From the NCBI GenBank assembly GCA_000993615.1, contig LBWM01000006.1, forward strand, positions 1 to 64,000: a DNA stretch of 64,000 nucleotides, written 5' to 3'. The position numbers and the translations under genes are program-made. Under the pieces are notes generated by a model. That model was not told where the DNA came from, did not search any database, and was given only the letters and a program-made list of their open reading frames with translations. The stretch is from Candidatus Peregrinibacteria bacterium GW2011_GWF2_39_17 (GTDB lineage: Bacteria > Patescibacteriota > Gracilibacteria > UBA1369 > UBA12473). This document shows, piece by piece, positions 36,864-45,053 of the stretch. How positions within the stretch are numbered: the first letter of the stretch is position 1; every line of letters begins with the position of its first letter.

Positions 36864-37466
36864 ATGAATCGGCCTTACCACCTTTTGGCAAATTTGGCGA
36901 TGCTAACCGGGGCAGCCTGTGGAAGAACCGAAACACTAGATAATACTACACCTCTAGCTGAAACTCCAGCTAACCCCGCAGAAATCACTCAAGACGCAAA
37001 TGCTATTAACGAATTTAGCACTAAATTTACGAAAAGGTGCTTCACAGTTATTGCTCAAAATGGTTGTGTACCTGATTCAGGGTCATTTTATAAACCTATT
37101 AATCCCGATATCAATCAACTGCATAACTACTCTTCTCAGTTTACTTGGGAGGCAAGAACAGCATCCCCTGCAGGACAAGAACAAACCGTATGTTCCTGTA
37201 CCCTTCGGCCAAATCCATCTGACGATTGGGATTGCACCCTACAAACAGGAATTATTTTTGGCACAGAAACAGGCCAACTTCAGTTGAGAGCCAGGGAGAA
37301 GCTAGAAGCTTTTCAAACTACAAAAAAGCAAGCCACACAATATCCTCCAACTTATAATTCCAGAACAAGCAATGGCTACATCGCTGCAAGAGAAACTTTA
37401 TTAATGTTAACTCGAGAAGGGCGAACACGTTGCGGTCAGTATAAAGATTTACACCGAGATAAATAA
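36864..37466 (+). CDS. Lipoprotein-like protein with CxC...C motif (copy 2)
   Basis: About 200 residues. Start MNRPYHLLANLAMLTGAAC is chosen because it gives a signal peptide with lipobox GAAC (Cys 19); the frame is open upstream to 36750. The body has TVCSCTLRPNPSDDWDCTLQ, echoing the CVC...C motif of the preceding gene, plus earlier C-x8-C (RCFTVIAQNGC). The C-terminus is polar. The two genes look like diverged tandem duplicates in one transcript. Function unknown. Confidence 0.65.
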   Translation: MNRPYHLLANLAMLTGAACGRTETLDNTTPLAETPANPAEITQDANAINEFSTKFTKRCFTVIAQNGCVPDSGSFYKPINPDINQLHNYSSQFTWEARTASPAGQEQTVCSCTLRPNPSDDWDCTLQTGIIFGTETGQLQLRAREKLEAFQTTKKQATQYPPTYNSRTSNGYIAARETLLMLTREGRTRCGQYKDLHRDK

Positions 37467-37561
37467 GACAAATCCCTCCCCATAAGGCAGGCTTCGCCTA
37501 CCAATCGTCCTAATAAACTAATTTTCAGCCCCTAATTAATTTTCACTTTTAACCTATTTTG

Positions 37562-37590
37562 TTGACCCTTTTCCCCCTCTCCATTATATT
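37562..37590 (+). promoter_or_regulatory. Strong sigma70-type promoter
   Basis: TTGACC (37562-37567), 17-bp spacer, TATATT (37585-37590), 31 bp before the ATG at 37622. Its location shows that an upstream TTG at 37559 in the same frame is not the start. Confidence 0.6.
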
Positions 37591-37621
37591 TCTCGCACTA
37601 ACTCTAAATAGCATCTTCACC

Positions 37622-37753
37622 ATGACCAATCGCAGTTCTTCCAAAAAACACGGCATGCACGGAGTAAATGAACGACGACCCAAAAGTAGTCAGTCTAAAC
37701 GTCGCAATAAAGCCAAAGCACGTGCTCGTCGCGAAACAGCCAAAGCTGTTTAA
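37622..37753 (+). CDS. Small very basic protein (43 residues)
   Basis: The sequence is dominated by Arg and Lys (SQSKRRNKAKARARRETAKAV at the end), with a Ser/Lys-rich start. No Cys or hydrophobic segment. The composition suggests nucleic-acid or ribosome binding. A good promoter 31 bp upstream supports expression. Not recognised as any named small ribosomal protein. Confidence 0.6.
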   Translation: MTNRSSSKKHGMHGVNERRPKSSQSKRRNKAKARARRETAKAV

Positions 37754-37844
37754 GATTCTTCGAGGACTTCTGATTTCACTAGCACGAAATATTTTTTGGT
37801 CTTAAAGAAACGCACCTGTATTTTTTTTAAGCTCCTCCTGATTT

Positions 37845-38762
37845 ATGATTTTTCGTCGAAAAAAGAAGGGTTTTATTGTTCATCCCACCCTGGCCAGACT
37901 CTCGAAAAAACGTCCTATTTTAAAAAGACACCCAGGGAAAACACTCAGCAAAAGAATTGAAAGACCAGTGCGGCGAGCACGAAATTATACAGGGACAGGA
38001 ACAAAGTTAAAAAGATTAGTGCTCCTTACATCTGGAGGCGCATTGCTTCTTTTTGTTATTAATACACTCTTTATCTCCAGTCAATTAAATCTGACTACTA
38101 TTAAAGTAATCGAAGATGACACAGAAATCACTAATCATCTTCTTACCCCGCTTTTTACTGATCTTCGGGGCTCTAATCTGCTTTTACTCAACACAAAAAA
38201 TCTCGAGGAACTTTTCCAACAAAAATACCCAACCTATGAATCCTTAACTATCCAAAAATCGCTTCCCCATACACTAATTATTAACTTAACCAGCTTCTCC
38301 CCGATTGCCACCATTACTATTGAGAGCACTGATTCGCAAGGTATAAAATTAACAACTACTTCTGTTCTAAATGCAGAAGGCATGCTAATCGAACCAGAGG
38401 AAAATAAAGATTATTCCGCCTTGCCAGCATTAGTAATGACTAGCGAAAAAAAACTAATTGGAGGCACAAAAGTTATCTCAAAAGAAAATTTAGCTTTTGC
38501 ACTTGAAGCCATGCAAAACTACGAAGATAAATTCGACATGAAAATCATTAATTCCTTTTATCTTAAAACTGAACGGGAACTTCATTTATGGACTGATCGA
38601 AATTTCTATGTTTGGCTTGATCTGACTCAAAATCTTGACACACAACTTAATAAACTAAAAATGGCTTTGCCAAAGCTTAATATTTACAATGCTGACCTTG
38701 AGTATATTGATCTTAGAATTTCGGGAATTAATGGAGAAAAGGTAATCTACAAAATAAAATAA
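37845..38762 (+). CDS. ftsQ: Cell division protein FtsQ/DivIB
   Basis: 305 residues: a 55-residue highly basic cytoplasmic N-terminus, one membrane helix at about 57-77 (LKRLVLLTSGGALLLFVINTLFI), then a POTRA-like domain (LTTIKVIEDDTEITNHLLTPLF...GSNLLLLNTKNLEELFQQKYP, SLTIQKSLPHTLIINLTSFSPIATI) and the beta domain with LNAEGMLIEPEE, as in FtsQ. It links early and late divisome proteins. No ftsA/ftsZ/mur neighbours are visible, so it lies outside a dcw cluster here. Confidence 0.85.
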   Translation: MIFRRKKKGFIVHPTLARLSKKRPILKRHPGKTLSKRIERPVRRARNYTGTGTKLKRLVLLTSGGALLLFVINTLFISSQLNLTTIKVIEDDTEITNHLLTPLFTDLRGSNLLLLNTKNLEELFQQKYPTYESLTIQKSLPHTLIINLTSFSPIATITIESTDSQGIKLTTTSVLNAEGMLIEPEENKDYSALPALVMTSEKKLIGGTKVISKENLAFALEAMQNYEDKFDMKIINSFYLKTERELHLWTDRNFYVWLDLTQNLDTQLNKLKMALPKLNIYNADLEYIDLRISGINGEKVIYKIK

Positions 38763-38768
38763 CCAACA

Positions 38769-38797
38769 TTGAATTTAACTGTTTTTTTTGGTATAAT
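38769..38797 (+). promoter_or_regulatory. Sigma70-type promoter, extended -10
   Basis: TTGAAT (38769-38774), 17-bp spacer, TGG-TATAAT (-10 at 38792-38797); 67 bp before the next ATG. Confidence 0.65.
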
Positions 38798-38864
38798 TAA
38801 TTTATAAATATTTCTTCTGTTCCTCTCTCCTTAAGGATACGAACTTAAAACAAATAAAAATCCT

Positions 38865-39410
38865 ATGCCCACAGACTTAACCAAACTTACCCATCTTAGG
38901 GGACTTATTGAAAGCGCTGAAATAAGCATTAAAGCAGCAGGGCGAATTATTGCGGAACTTACTTTAGATAATCCACATGCTAAAAGTGCCAACCAGGATT
39001 TAATAAAAAATCTGTCCGCTAATCCTTTTTTAGCCACCGAAGGAGAGCAAAATATTATTGAGGGTGTTTTTGATGGACAAAACATGATGGGGCCAGATCA
39101 AAAAATCTATCCTGTCCCAGCTAATTATGCCAGTAAATCAAAATTAATCCCGGGCGATATTTTAAAACTTACAATCAAACCCGATGGTGCATTTTTATAC
39201 AAACAAATTGGGCCAATCGAGCGCAAACACGTCACCGGACAATTAATTTATGACGATGGTCAATACAAAGTAGTCACAGATGAAAAAGGTTATAACGTGC
39301 TTTTGGCTTCCATTACTTATTTCAAGGCGAATGTAGGAGATACAATCGCCCTCATTGTTCCTGCTCAAGCAGACAGCGATTGGGGCGCTATTGAACATGT
39401 TATTCCTTAA
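38865..39410 (+). CDS. Conserved-looking unknown protein
   Basis: 181 residues, soluble. An N-terminal helical part (LTHLRGLIESAEISIKAAGRIIAEL) precedes a beta-rich region with unusually distinctive text: GVFDGQNMMGPDQKIYPVPANYASKSKLIPGD, LKLTIKPDGAFLYKQIGPIERKHVTGQLIYDD, and a second similar beta unit. It reads like two OB- or SH3-like barrels. No catalytic residues or membrane segment. Strong promoter upstream. Function unknown, possibly a conserved Patescibacteria protein. Confidence 0.75.
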   Translation: MPTDLTKLTHLRGLIESAEISIKAAGRIIAELTLDNPHAKSANQDLIKNLSANPFLATEGEQNIIEGVFDGQNMMGPDQKIYPVPANYASKSKLIPGDILKLTIKPDGAFLYKQIGPIERKHVTGQLIYDDGQYKVVTDEKGYNVLLASITYFKANVGDTIALIVPAQADSDWGAIEHVIP

Positions 39411-39469
39411 ATAAAACCTAAAAGAGCCCTCTTTAAAAGGCCTCAATTTTATCACTTACCAAAATAAAA

Positions 39470-40591
39470 ATGACTGACAACACCCCCAACAATCAATCCG
39501 AATCTAGTGCTTTGGAAAACGCCCTTAAGCAAATCCAAAACTGGTTTGTAAGTGGCGATTTTGAAAAAGTTAAACAAGGGTGCAGTGAAGTATTACACAT
39601 TGCACCGAACAACAGCATTGCCCAAGACCTTCTTAAAAAAGCAGAAGAAGCCTTAGTGATGTCTACCTCAACTGCAACGGAAGCAACTCCAGCAATACCA
39701 ATAATGCCAGCAGCAGCGCCTATTTCGGAGCCAATCACGACTGGATCAGAGCTAAGCCACCAAGAGCAAATTACGCCTAAAAGCGACCAATTAATTTCAG
39801 ACCAGCCAAAACAGATTCCAACGACTTCTTATGATCTAGGAATCCCCCCAGACTCAGTTAATCCTATTTCCTCTGTAGCTATTCCTATGCCCGAAGCAGA
39901 GAGCCATCATAAATTGCATTCGTTTTTAGTTAATTTAATAATTATAGGGGGGATTGTTTTAGTGGGTGTTGGTGGAGTTTTTGGCTACCAAGCTTTATTT
40001 GGCAAAAATACGGATAACATTACTAACAATCAAGACAACACACCAGATCAAGTAGCTCAAAATAATCAAAAGCCGACAGATTCTTCCCAAACTCAAGAAA
40101 CTCCGGCAATAGATAAAACTCCAAATTCAATAGATATCGAAGCCACCGAAATGGAAACTCGCAATAACCAACGATTAAGCGACTTAACCACCATTGAGGA
40201 AGCCCTAATCCAATATTACGAAAAAAATCAATCCTATCCTAGCGCGGATGAAGCTAGTACAGTCATGATAGAAGAAGATTTTTTAAGCCAAATGCCAACT
40301 CCTCCCAATGATAACGAGGTCTATTTCTACGCGGTGTATAATAACGAGATAGGAGACAACCAGATTTATATTTTGAGCGCCTATTTTGAAGATGAAAACG
40401 AAGCAACTGAAATTTGGTCAACCGGCGGAAGTACTAACGATTTTACTGATTTTACCGATGTTTCAAAAGATAACGTAACAATCATTAGTCCGAATATGAC
40501 AGAAGATGACTATCTTAAATCGCTAAACCCATCAACAGATACCCCCACAAATCAACCAACCGAAACAGGTGGCAGAGTTCCCCGCAGCTAA
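39470..40591 (+). CDS. Membrane protein: TPR-like N-terminus, pilin-like C-terminus
   Basis: 373 residues. Residues ~14-62 look like one or two TPR-type helices (FEKVKQGCSEVLHIAPNNSIAQDLLKKAEEAL), then a long Pro/Thr-rich linker, one membrane helix at ~148-172 (FLVNLIIIGGIVLVGVGGVFGYQALF), and an Asn/Gln-rich linker. Residues ~230-320 resemble the globular part of type IV pilins (NQRLSDLTTIEEALIQYYEKNQSYPSA...FLSQMPTPPNDNEVYFYAVY). It lies directly before pilT (62 bp), so a pilus-related role is plausible. The pilin-like part has no prepilin leader. Confidence 0.6.
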   Translation: MTDNTPNNQSESSALENALKQIQNWFVSGDFEKVKQGCSEVLHIAPNNSIAQDLLKKAEEALVMSTSTATEATPAIPIMPAAAPISEPITTGSELSHQEQITPKSDQLISDQPKQIPTTSYDLGIPPDSVNPISSVAIPMPEAESHHKLHSFLVNLIIIGGIVLVGVGGVFGYQALFGKNTDNITNNQDNTPDQVAQNNQKPTDSSQTQETPAIDKTPNSIDIEATEMETRNNQRLSDLTTIEEALIQYYEKNQSYPSADEASTVMIEEDFLSQMPTPPNDNEVYFYAVYNNEIGDNQIYILSAYFEDENEATEIWSTGGSTNDFTDFTDVSKDNVTIISPNMTEDDYLKSLNPSTDTPTNQPTETGGRVPRS

Positions 40592-40653
40592 AATAGAAGA
40601 AAGACAATTATTATTTAAGAGAGAGTCCTCCTAAAAATTAAACAAAAAAATAA

Positions 40654-41709
40654 ATGGAAAGTATTCGCAAGCTACTTCAAACCGCAATTCAGTATAAGGC
40701 TTCTGATCTTTACTTAACCACCGGAGCCAAACCTATTTTGCGAATTAATGGAGAGTTAATCGCGATTAGTCAGCATCCTGTTTTGGATAAAAAAATAGCG
40801 GAAAATTATTTATTAGAGGTAATGAATGATCGCCTAAAAACATCACTTCAAGAGACTTCTGATTTAGATTTTTCAATTGAGGCAGAAGGGATTGCTCGTT
40901 TTCGGGTTAATATTTTTGTACAACGGAAAGGGATTGGTGGTGTTTTCAGGGTTATTCCGGAAGATCCTCTTAGCCTGGAGGAACTAAAACTGGCACCTCA
41001 ACTTAAAAAATTGACGCATCTAAAGCAAGGTTTAGTTTTGCTAACCGGACCTACCGGCTGCGGCAAATCCACTACTCTGGCTGCGCTGATTAAAGAAATT
41101 AATACTCACCAAAAAAAACATATTATTACCATTGAAGATCCGATTGAATTTATTCATGAAAATGGCCAATCTGTTGTAGAACAACGCGAAGTCGGGACGC
41201 ACACTTCCAGTTTCTCGCGAGCGCTTAGAGCAGCTTTACGCGAAGATCCAGATGTGATTTTAGTGGGTGAAATGCGAGATTTGGAGACTATTTCTTTGGC
41301 TTTAACTGCAGCGGAAACCGGCCACCTTGTTTTTGCTACCCTCCATACCAGCGGAGCCGCAAAATCCGTGGATCGCATTATTGATGTTTTTCCAGCAGAT
41401 CAACAAGCCCAAATCCGCACTCAATTAGCGGAAACACTAGAAGCGATTATCTGGCAAAATTTACTTACAGCAGAAACCGAAACCGTAAACGGGACAAAAA
41501 GAGTCGCAGCTTTGGAAATTTTACTCAAAAATCACGCCATGCAAAATCTAATTCGCAAAGGCTACACGCATCAATTGGATACAATCATTGAAACCGGTCG
41601 CAAGGAAGGCATGCAAACCATGAAACAAGCGCTTGGAGCTCTAAAAGAGCAAGGCTTAATTTCTGAAAAAAGCTATCTCGAATACGCCCCGGAAGAGATT
41701 GACATGTAA
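40654..41709 (+). CDS. pilT: Twitching motility ATPase PilT
   Basis: 351 residues, the usual PilT length. Retraction motor of type IV pili. Seen: N-terminal ASDLYLTTGAKPILRINGEL, Walker A GPTGCGKST (~132-140), EDPIEFIHENGQSVVEQREVG (Asp box), ALREDPDVILVGEMRD (Walker B) and the His box HLVFATLHTSGAAKSVDRIID. The closing AIRNLIR-type part is AMQNLIRKGYTHQL. Other pilus genes are on the opposite strand about 6 kb away. PilB is not in the window. Confidence 0.95.
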   Translation: MESIRKLLQTAIQYKASDLYLTTGAKPILRINGELIAISQHPVLDKKIAENYLLEVMNDRLKTSLQETSDLDFSIEAEGIARFRVNIFVQRKGIGGVFRVIPEDPLSLEELKLAPQLKKLTHLKQGLVLLTGPTGCGKSTTLAALIKEINTHQKKHIITIEDPIEFIHENGQSVVEQREVGTHTSSFSRALRAALREDPDVILVGEMRDLETISLALTAAETGHLVFATLHTSGAAKSVDRIIDVFPADQQAQIRTQLAETLEAIIWQNLLTAETETVNGTKRVAALEILLKNHAMQNLIRKGYTHQLDTIIETGRKEGMQTMKQALGALKEQGLISEKSYLEYAPEEIDM

Positions 41710-41762
41710 AGCAATATTGGTTATAAATAAGGATGTTTTTATTTTTTAAATATCCTTGAATT

Positions 41763-42179
41763 ATGACTGAACCTGATGGGGCACAATGGATAGACAAAGA
41801 CGCTTTTAAGCCAACTATAACTCTTGCCGCGGTAGAACAAAATTTACGCTTATTGATTGAGATACGAGAAATGTTTGAAAGGGCGGGATTTAAGAATTAC
41901 AGACAAAAGCATCCTGGTGAAAATGCCACTCCGTCACATAATGACAGTGACCCAGGGAAATCATCCCCTTTGACAACTACTCTCTCATTTATAAAAACAA
42001 CTGCGACCGGGACAGGGCAAATTCAAACACTAGAAAGAACCAGCTTGCCGGATTCGTGGCAGATACTAAGTGTAACGGGAAATGAGATCAGTGGTGAGAT
42101 AATAATTTCTAATCCAAAGTCACTAGCCGAAATGGTGGCTTATTTAAGGGAAAAACTAGCTAAAATCCACACCTCTTAA
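41763..42179 (+). CDS. Unknown 138-residue protein
   Basis: Not recognised. A helical N-terminus (LAAVEQNLRLLIEIREMFERAG), a polar linker (PGENATPSHNDSDPGKSS), and a C-terminal alpha/beta part (GNEISGEIIISNPKSLAEMVAYLREKLAKI). No membrane segment or Cys. Preceded by an AT-rich stretch with a weak AAGGAT/ATCCTT hairpin, and separated from pilT by 53 bp. Confidence 0.6.
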   Translation: MTEPDGAQWIDKDAFKPTITLAAVEQNLRLLIEIREMFERAGFKNYRQKHPGENATPSHNDSDPGKSSPLTTTLSFIKTTATGTGQIQTLERTSLPDSWQILSVTGNEISGEIIISNPKSLAEMVAYLREKLAKIHTS

Positions 42180-42206
42180 GCTATACTTCTTCGCCTAAAT
42201 AATTTC

Positions 42207-42219
42207 GCCTAGCTTAGGC
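42207..42219 (+). other. Short inverted repeat after the 138-residue gene
   Basis: GCCTA-GCT-TAGGC forms a small 5-bp stem. The 12-nt sequence TAATTTCGCCTA just before it also occurs inside the 42-nt palindrome after rnpB. No T-run follows on the plus strand, so it is not a convincing terminator. Confidence 0.3.
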
Positions 42220-42272
42220 TTAAAAAAATATTGTAAAATGAATTTAATTTTATTTACTGACCTCTTTTCCCT

Positions 42273-42491
42273 ATGAAATGCACTTGTTGTCCTGTTCACA
42301 AAATTGCCGGAATCCTGATACTAGTTGGCGCACTTAACTGGGGGCTAGTCGGAGCCTTCAATTTCAACCTTGTCAATGTTTTGGTTGGGGCTTGGCCTAT
42401 AGTGGAAAGAGTCATTTACATCGTAGTGGGACTTGCGGCTATTGCCATGGCTTTTATGTGCCAATGCAAGGCTTGTAAAACAGATAAATAA
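42273..42491 (+). CDS. DUF378 family membrane protein
   Basis: 72 residues with two membrane helices: VHKIAGILILVGALNWGLVGAFNFNLVNVLVG and VERVIYIVVGLAAIAMAF. The LxxxGALNWGLVG stretch is the DUF378 hallmark. Cys pairs flank it: CTCC at the start and CQCKAC at the end, possibly a metal site. Function of the family is unknown. Confidence 0.85.
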   Translation: MKCTCCPVHKIAGILILVGALNWGLVGAFNFNLVNVLVGAWPIVERVIYIVVGLAAIAMAFMCQCKACKTDK

Positions 42492-42550
42492 CAGAAAAAC
42501 TCTTTCTTCCGTATTTCCAGATTCTTTAGGTTCATTAAGAAATCCCCAAA

Positions 42551-42576
42551 ACAAAAATTCCACCTCTGCGGTGGAA
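42551..42576 (-). terminator. Intrinsic terminator of the tRNA-Ala gene
   Basis: On the minus strand TTCCACC, loop GCAGA, GGTGGAA, then five T. The 7-bp stem lies 7 nt past the tRNA 3' end. Confidence 0.8.
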
Positions 42577-42583
42577 CTAATGA

Positions 42584-42660
<77 letters not shown>

Positions 42661-42685
42661 TTAAACAAAAGAAAAACTTGACGCA

Positions 42686-42714
42686 AGTATACCTGCCTCT
42701 TTTTGCTCAAGCAA
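42686..42714 (-). promoter_or_regulatory. Promoter of tRNA-Ala
   Basis: On the minus strand TTGCTT (42714-42709), 17-bp spacer, TATACT (42691-42686), about 25 bp before the tRNA 5' end. Confidence 0.65.
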
Positions 42715-42716
42715 TG

Positions 42717-42745
42717 TTGCTAATTAAGGTTTTTTCTGGTATAAT
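42717..42745 (+). promoter_or_regulatory. Promoter of the VirB2-like gene array
   Basis: TTGCTA (42717-42722), 17-bp spacer, TGG-TATAAT (-10 at 42740-42745), 33 bp before the first gene. Its -35 is only 2 bp from the -35 of the divergent tRNA promoter. Confidence 0.65.
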
Positions 42746-42778
42746 TATATGATTTATTGAGCCTGAAATTTACCTTGT

Positions 42779-43255
42779 ATGTTTACTTGTCAAAAATCAT
42801 TACTAGCTATCTACTTTTTACCATTATTGCTAGGTTTAATTCTCCTTTTCCCGACAATTAGTTTTGCCCAAGCCGATGCCGATATCCCGACCCCAAGCAA
42901 TAGCAACGATAATACGATCCCTTTTGACGCAGAATCACTTAATGATTCCGGCACATTTGACGTGGGCGACATCTTAAGCACCTCTGGCCAAGATCAAACC
43001 TATCTTAATGATGAGCATAATTCCCCAATCGTAGCTTTTATTTTAGATGTTATAAATTTTGTAACCAGAATTATTGGCGCCATTGCCATGATAATGCTTA
43101 TTTTAGGCGGACTGATGATGATTGTTTCTGAAGGTGATGACACCCGTCTCCAAAAAGGTAAAGGTCTTTTAGAAACCGCAATTTTTGGCTTAATTATCGT
43201 TATGTTTTCTTACATTATCGTTCGTTTTGTCCAATCAATTTTTTACCTTCAATAA
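42779..43255 (+). CDS. VirB2-like (T4SS pilin type) membrane protein, array gene 1
   Basis: 158 residues. Signal peptide (KSLLAIYFLPLLLGLILLFPTISFAQA), a polar Asp/Ser/Asn-rich region, then two membrane helices: VAFILDVINFVTRIIGAIAMIMLILGGLMMIVSEG and LLETAIFGLIIVMFSYIIVRFVQSIF, joined by GDDTRLQKGKG. This two-helix layout with a basic connector resembles VirB2/TrbC-type pilins and the Patescibacteria T4SS_pilin family. First gene after the promoter. Four more genes with the same plan follow without gaps over 12 bp. Confidence 0.75.
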   Translation: MFTCQKSLLAIYFLPLLLGLILLFPTISFAQADADIPTPSNSNDNTIPFDAESLNDSGTFDVGDILSTSGQDQTYLNDEHNSPIVAFILDVINFVTRIIGAIAMIMLILGGLMMIVSEGDDTRLQKGKGLLETAIFGLIIVMFSYIIVRFVQSIFYLQ

Positions 43256-43256
43256 T

Positions 43257-44021
43257 ATGCAAAAAATGCCTTTAGCTTTTGCAAAATCATTTTTAATAAC
43301 CAGTTGGGTGGGATTAATGTTGCTACTATTGCCCCTTTCCGCCTTAGCCCAGGAAACCACATCTTCACCTGAAGCTACATCTACGACTACTCCTGCAACG
43401 ACCACCCCTGATGGGGACAAAAGATACGTCACAAATACGACCTACAGCGGCTCGAATTGCGACAGCGTGGCCAACAAAAAAACTTTTGAGGAATACACCA
43501 AGGGAGTGGCCGAAAACGGCTCCCCTTATATTGCAGTGGAAATGGCTGAACCATTATTAGGTATTCAGCAAAAAATCCAAACTGGTAGTATGACCATTAG
43601 TGAAGTAGCTTGGAAATTTAATTGTACGGTATCAGATACCACGGTTACTTATTCTGATGGCTCCGAGGAACATCTTAAATCTCAAAATATAAGTTTTTAT
43701 GTTCCCTATGAAAAAAACCCTTCTTGTCCGGCCCCACCCGGAGTACAGTGCTCTTTAGTGCAAATTTTAAAAGGGACATCCGGTTCTGGACTCATTAAAA
43801 CCTATATCGCGATTATTTATCGCTGGGCAGCCGGCGTAGTCGGGATTGTGGCGGTTTTAGTGATCGTGCTTAGTGGCATTCAAATTTCGCTGGACCAAGG
43901 CGGAGGGGAAAGTGTTAGCGCTTCGAAGACTAGAATTATGCAGTCTTTAGCTGCTTTAGCAGTTTTATTTTTGTCAGCCCTTATTTTGTACACTATTAAT
44001 CCTACTTTTTTCCAAAAATAA
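43257..44021 (+). CDS. VirB2-like membrane protein, array gene 2 (longest)
   Basis: About 254 residues. Signal peptide (FLITSWVGLMLLLLPLSALAQ), a Thr/Ser/Pro linker, an extracellular domain of about 130 residues with Cys at GSNCDSV, FNCTV, SCPAPPGVQC, then the two-helix module (LIKTYIAIIYRWAAGVVGIVAVLVIVLSGIQISL, and SLAALAVLFLSALILYTINPTF) with connector GGGESVSASKTRIM. The added Cys-bearing domain sets it apart from the other four. ATG at 43257 starts 1 bp after the previous stop; an ATG at 43266 is also possible. Confidence 0.7.
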   Translation: MQKMPLAFAKSFLITSWVGLMLLLLPLSALAQETTSSPEATSTTTPATTTPDGDKRYVTNTTYSGSNCDSVANKKTFEEYTKGVAENGSPYIAVEMAEPLLGIQQKIQTGSMTISEVAWKFNCTVSDTTVTYSDGSEEHLKSQNISFYVPYEKNPSCPAPPGVQCSLVQILKGTSGSGLIKTYIAIIYRWAAGVVGIVAVLVIVLSGIQISLDQGGGESVSASKTRIMQSLAALAVLFLSALILYTINPTFFQK

Positions 44022-44022
44022 A

Positions 44023-44565
44023 ATGCCTATCACTAGAAAACAAAAACTGCTTATCTTTTACCTACTTTTTACTTTAATAGGTATTTATAAAATTGCTGCT
44101 TCGAATCACACCATCGAACCATTAATTTTAATCGTATCAGCTCAATCCACAACCTCGACCGATTCGTCATCGACAGATAAAGGCGGCACTATCCCCATCA
44201 TTCCCAAACCGGAATTATTGCCTGGCCCTCCAGAAGAAGCGAATCAAAATGCAGTCCAAACCTATTTCCGAGACAACGCCGTTGCCGGCTTTATTCAGGG
44301 ATTTTTAGGGTTAGTAGCCGGACTTTCACTCATGGGCTTACTAGTGTCCGGCATTCGCTTTATTGTGGCTTATGGAGAGGAGGAAGGCATTACCGCAGCA
44401 AAAAAAACAGCTACCTGGTCAGTGGTTGGTTTTGTAATCACCTTACTCGCACTAGCTATTGTTTCAATTATTAACACCTTAGCTTTTCCTAAAAGTGATA
44501 TTGTTAATCAAACCGGCGAATACACAAAAGATGCCCAAGAAAATATTCAATACGAAAATATTTAA
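44023..44565 (+). CDS. VirB2-like membrane protein, array gene 3
   Basis: 180 residues. N-terminal hydrophobic stretch (LLIFYLLFTLIGIYKIAAS), a Ser/Thr/Pro linker, then the two-helix module: VAGFIQGFLGLVAGLSLMGLLVSGIRFIVAYG and ATWSVVGFVITLLALAIVSIINTLAF, joined by EEEGITAAKK. Starts 1 bp after gene 2. Confidence 0.7.
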   Translation: MPITRKQKLLIFYLLFTLIGIYKIAASNHTIEPLILIVSAQSTTSTDSSSTDKGGTIPIIPKPELLPGPPEEANQNAVQTYFRDNAVAGFIQGFLGLVAGLSLMGLLVSGIRFIVAYGEEEGITAAKKTATWSVVGFVITLLALAIVSIINTLAFPKSDIVNQTGEYTKDAQENIQYENI

Positions 44566-44574
44566 TCTCCTTTT

Positions 44575-45042
44575 ATGAGCCTTTTTCTAAAAAAATTAAT
44601 TATTTATTTCAGTGCAAAAATCATTTTTATCTTTGTAATTTTGAATATTTTTAATTTTGGACTTTCAGCTTATGCGCTTAACTCCGACAAAACTTGCGAT
44701 TCTATTAATCTTACGGCTGACGAAAAATTAGAATGTTTATTAGGGACCGAAAAAGAACTAATACAGGGATCTCCCCAAGGAAAAGCCACTAATACAAATC
44801 TCCCCAGTGGAGACCTTATGGGGGATTTTTTACCTTTCTTTATTAACACTGCCCTTGCCGTGGCGGGAACACTAATTTTTACTGCTTTTTTGTATGCCGG
44901 ATACCTGCTAGTCTTTGTGAATAACAACGAAGAACAAATAGAGAAAGCAAAAAAAATCCTTATTTATTCCTTAATTGGAGCCGCGGTTATGGCTATCTCT
45001 TACGCTGTAATTTACGGCATTGCTCACTTAGACCTTGATTAA
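44575..45042 (+). CDS. VirB2-like membrane protein, array gene 4
   Basis: 155 residues. Signal-type N-terminus (FSAKIIFIFVILNIFNFGLSAYA), a short polar region with two Cys (KTCDSINLTADEKLECL), and the module FFINTALAVAGTLIFTAFLYAGYLLVFV and LIYSLIGAAVMAISYAVIYGIA joined by NNEEQIEKAKK. The C-terminal helix pattern (IGAAVMAISYAVIYG) is close to that of gene 5. Confidence 0.7.
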   Translation: MSLFLKKLIIYFSAKIIFIFVILNIFNFGLSAYALNSDKTCDSINLTADEKLECLLGTEKELIQGSPQGKATNTNLPSGDLMGDFLPFFINTALAVAGTLIFTAFLYAGYLLVFVNNNEEQIEKAKKILIYSLIGAAVMAISYAVIYGIAHLDLD

Positions 45043-45053
45043 AAAAAATCTTT

